The notes under the pieces were generated by a model. The model made no database searches, was not told the origin of the DNA, and saw only the letters and a list, made by a program, of their open reading frames with translations. The translations under genes and the position numbers were made by a program. Shown in pieces: positions 61,771-64,000 of a stretch of DNA of 64,000 nt. The DNA comes from Gymnogyps californianus (lineage: Eukaryota; Chordata; Aves; Accipitriformes; Cathartidae): positions 34,327,502 to 34,391,501 of the forward strand of contig NC_059477.1 of assembly GCF_018139145.2 (NCBI RefSeq). Direction: 5' to 3'. The stretch's first letter is position 1. The number at the start of each line of letters is the position of its first letter.

Positions 61771-64000
61771 GTCATTAGGTCATCTGGTTGATCCTCTTCT
61801 TGGGTAGTCTGTGCTTGGAGAGCTTGTGCTTACATTTTTCAATATTCTGCCTGTTGAAATAGTGTGATGTTTAAAGAGCTGCTGTCAAACTGACAGGATT
61901 TAGAGCAGTGCTTGCCATTGTGTATTTGTTTATTAGACTGAGACTGCTCACTGTGCTGTCTCTCAACTCTGAGTTTCTACAGGCCTGGCAATCAAATGGG
62001 CAAGAAATTGGTCTCGTTAATTATTTTTTTTAAGGCTGTGCCAAAGGACTTTATCTCAGTTTGACTATACTTAGCAGTATGTATTTAATCCAAACGAAAA
62101 TTAAACTAAGATATTTCCTTGAAGTGAAGGTGAAACCAGGCTAAAACCCCTTAGGCACCAAAATATGTTGTTCTGTTTGCAAACATTTTGAAAAAAGACA
62201 TCTACAAATGTGAACCAGCAGCTGTCATTCTCTGTCTTGGGCATGGATTGTCCATCACTGATACAGAGGACGCAGAAGGTGCTGTTTCATGCTTGTTCCT
62301 TATGGTGTCTGGACTCCCTAGTCCTATGGGTGTAGGATCCTGGGGAGCTGATAGTCCAGGCCATGGAGATGAGGTTTGGTGGTCAGCAGAGGCATGAGAA
62401 AAACTGAGACCAGTCATGCAAGGGCCACATGTGGAGCTTGTCACTGAGCTTATTCTCTTGAGCCCAAGAGATGATGATGCTGTAATGCTGCTGCTGGATG
62501 TGCTGTAACTCTGCTGTGTGCTTATCATGAATGTACTGCTGCAGGGCAAGGCCATGTCTCCTGCTGATTATCATTTGCAGACGTAACATTGGGATTGGAG
62601 GCCTGGGATAGGGGGGGATTGATTACCATTTCCTTATAAACAACAGGACTATTCCTCTGCATTCTGCGAAAATGGGGTTGTGCAAGGTTATGACTGCATG
62701 TGGCCTTACAAATATAAGTCTACAAGTCCCCCAGTTGAGCACCTGTTAGAATACCCTGTGTCCAAGCAAGAGCTCCTAGTTTTCCCTGGCTTGGCTTGGG
62801 GCTTTTGCACCGGTGATTTCTTCAGACAAGTGCCTTTGAAGGCTACCACCTCCCAGGTACGTTCCTGTACACGTAGTCTGTGGAAACAGAGCAGATCACA
62901 GGACTCCTCCTTGCTCCTGGGTGTGACTTAGGCTGCCAGCTCGGTCATCAAACTGATGTCAGTCTAAATGAGAAGGCCATGTGCATTGCTGTTGCCGTGG
63001 GGTTTAGATGGTGTGCCATGTGTAAGGGTGTGCTGGTGCTGATGTTGCAAAGACCTGATGTTGTGGGCTATGCCTGCAGTCTCATTACACCTCTAAGTGT
63101 ATTTCTGCCTACAGATATTGAACACACAGTCTCTATATATCCAACGTATCATGAAAAGAGGTTAACCTTTTTTGAAGGCTGTGCGTGAAAAACAACTAAT
63201 TAACATGGAAGGCATATAGGATAAAATGGCAAAGATTGATACTTTGCTGTGCTGTAAACTCAGTTTGGAAAAGAGAGATTTATCTCAGTTTTGAGATAAT
63301 GAAACTGTTTAGTTCTTTGCTTCTCTTCAATACATTACATGAGGAGAAGAAAATGGGAAAATGATCAGAAAAGTTGCCTGCATATATTTTAATAATCATT
63401 TTAACATAAAAAGAGAAAAGTCATAATTTTGTTCTAGTCGTTCTTCTCCATTCAGACAATACAGAGGTTACTGCAGAGCTCATGCCTTTGATTTCTTACT
63501 TTACTTTGGCTTGTGTACCAACCAATTCTTGTTAAATATTTATGGACAAGATTAAAGACTTTATAAAACTTAGCAGCTGGCAGCTGTCCTCGCCCAAAGG
63601 ATAATGCTGAGTTTTCATTTTAATTGGATAACTATGTGACCGAAATATGCAAACCCCAAGGGAAATACAAGAATTGAAATACGTAAAGTATTTTTTTAAA
63701 GAAAATACCCTTTTACATTCTGTACTTTCTTTTTCCCTTAGTAGCTTTTATCTGAAGGTGAAATTGTCATTTCTTTTTCACTTCTTTCTTTTTGAACTTT
63801 TACTTAAAGTTGTTGGTTTTTTTTTTTTTCCCTGGGAGTTAAACTTTTCAGATGGGGTTCCTTCTGTTACAGGCCAGGCATGAATTAACATGCCTGTATT
63901 CTTCCTTCTCTGTTCTTCCTTCTCTTCCTACACTATTTCAGTTTTTTGTGTTCTTAATAACTGCTATTATTATGTTAGTGGGAATCTTCGTATTCCACCC
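61771..64000. other. Gene-poor sequence to window end
   Basis: No gene supported. The minus strand at 62202-62589 has two overlapping frames with Gln/His-rich and Ser/Pro-rich composition (for example ALQQYIHDKHTAELQHIQQQ) that could be a decayed coding remnant. The rest is AT-rich with T-runs near 63817. Confidence 0.5.

Noticed and set aside
1..64000. CRISPR arrays, operons, prokaryotic mobile elements, tRNA or rRNA genes
   Set aside because: Nothing of the kind seen; spliced genes and CR1 elements show a bird-like nuclear genome.

Overview
The window is vertebrate nuclear DNA, almost certainly from a bird. It has spliced genes with GT-AG introns, two CpG islands, CR1 LINE fragments and a solo LTR of a type common in avian genomes. 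Both confident genes lie on the minus strand, so they read from high to low coordinates. There are no prokaryotic features.

Layout. (1) 1-2360: flank and probable 3' UTR of HTR5B. (2) 2361-12287: HTR5B, a serotonin receptor, with two coding exons split by an 8.8-kb intron. Its first exon lies in a CpG island, followed upstream by a six-copy 38-bp minisatellite (12718-12943). (3) About 12.9-22.7 kb: intergenic, with one internally deleted CR1 scrap and one unrecognised open frame of coding-like composition (19452-19769). (4) 22723-34154: DDX18, the nucleolar DEAD-box RNA helicase. I could build it as 14 coding exons with consistent splice phases, giving 648 residues. Intron 10 carries a 611-bp solo LTR. 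The start codon sits in a CpG island, with a perfect CACGTG E-box just upstream. (5) 34.4-64 kb: a gene-poor region holding only old retroelement remains: an L2-type reverse-transcriptase relic, antisense CR1 copies, a MIR/L3-like tail, and a decayed Ty3/gypsy-type integrase at about 59.0-59.6 kb.

The two genes are neighbours by descent rather than function. In mammals DDX18 lies beside HTR5B (a pseudogene, HTR5BP, in humans), between DPP10 and CCDC93/INSIG2. That order suggests the gene-poor right half faces the DPP10 desert. DDX18 is a housekeeping ribosome-biogenesis gene. HTR5B is a neuronal-type GPCR that looks intact here.

I found no new multi-gene system. The observations most worth checking are the integrase relic, the unrecognised frame between the genes, the dimeric minisatellite at the HTR5B 5' end, and the low-complexity exon 2 of DDX18 with its possible alternative start.
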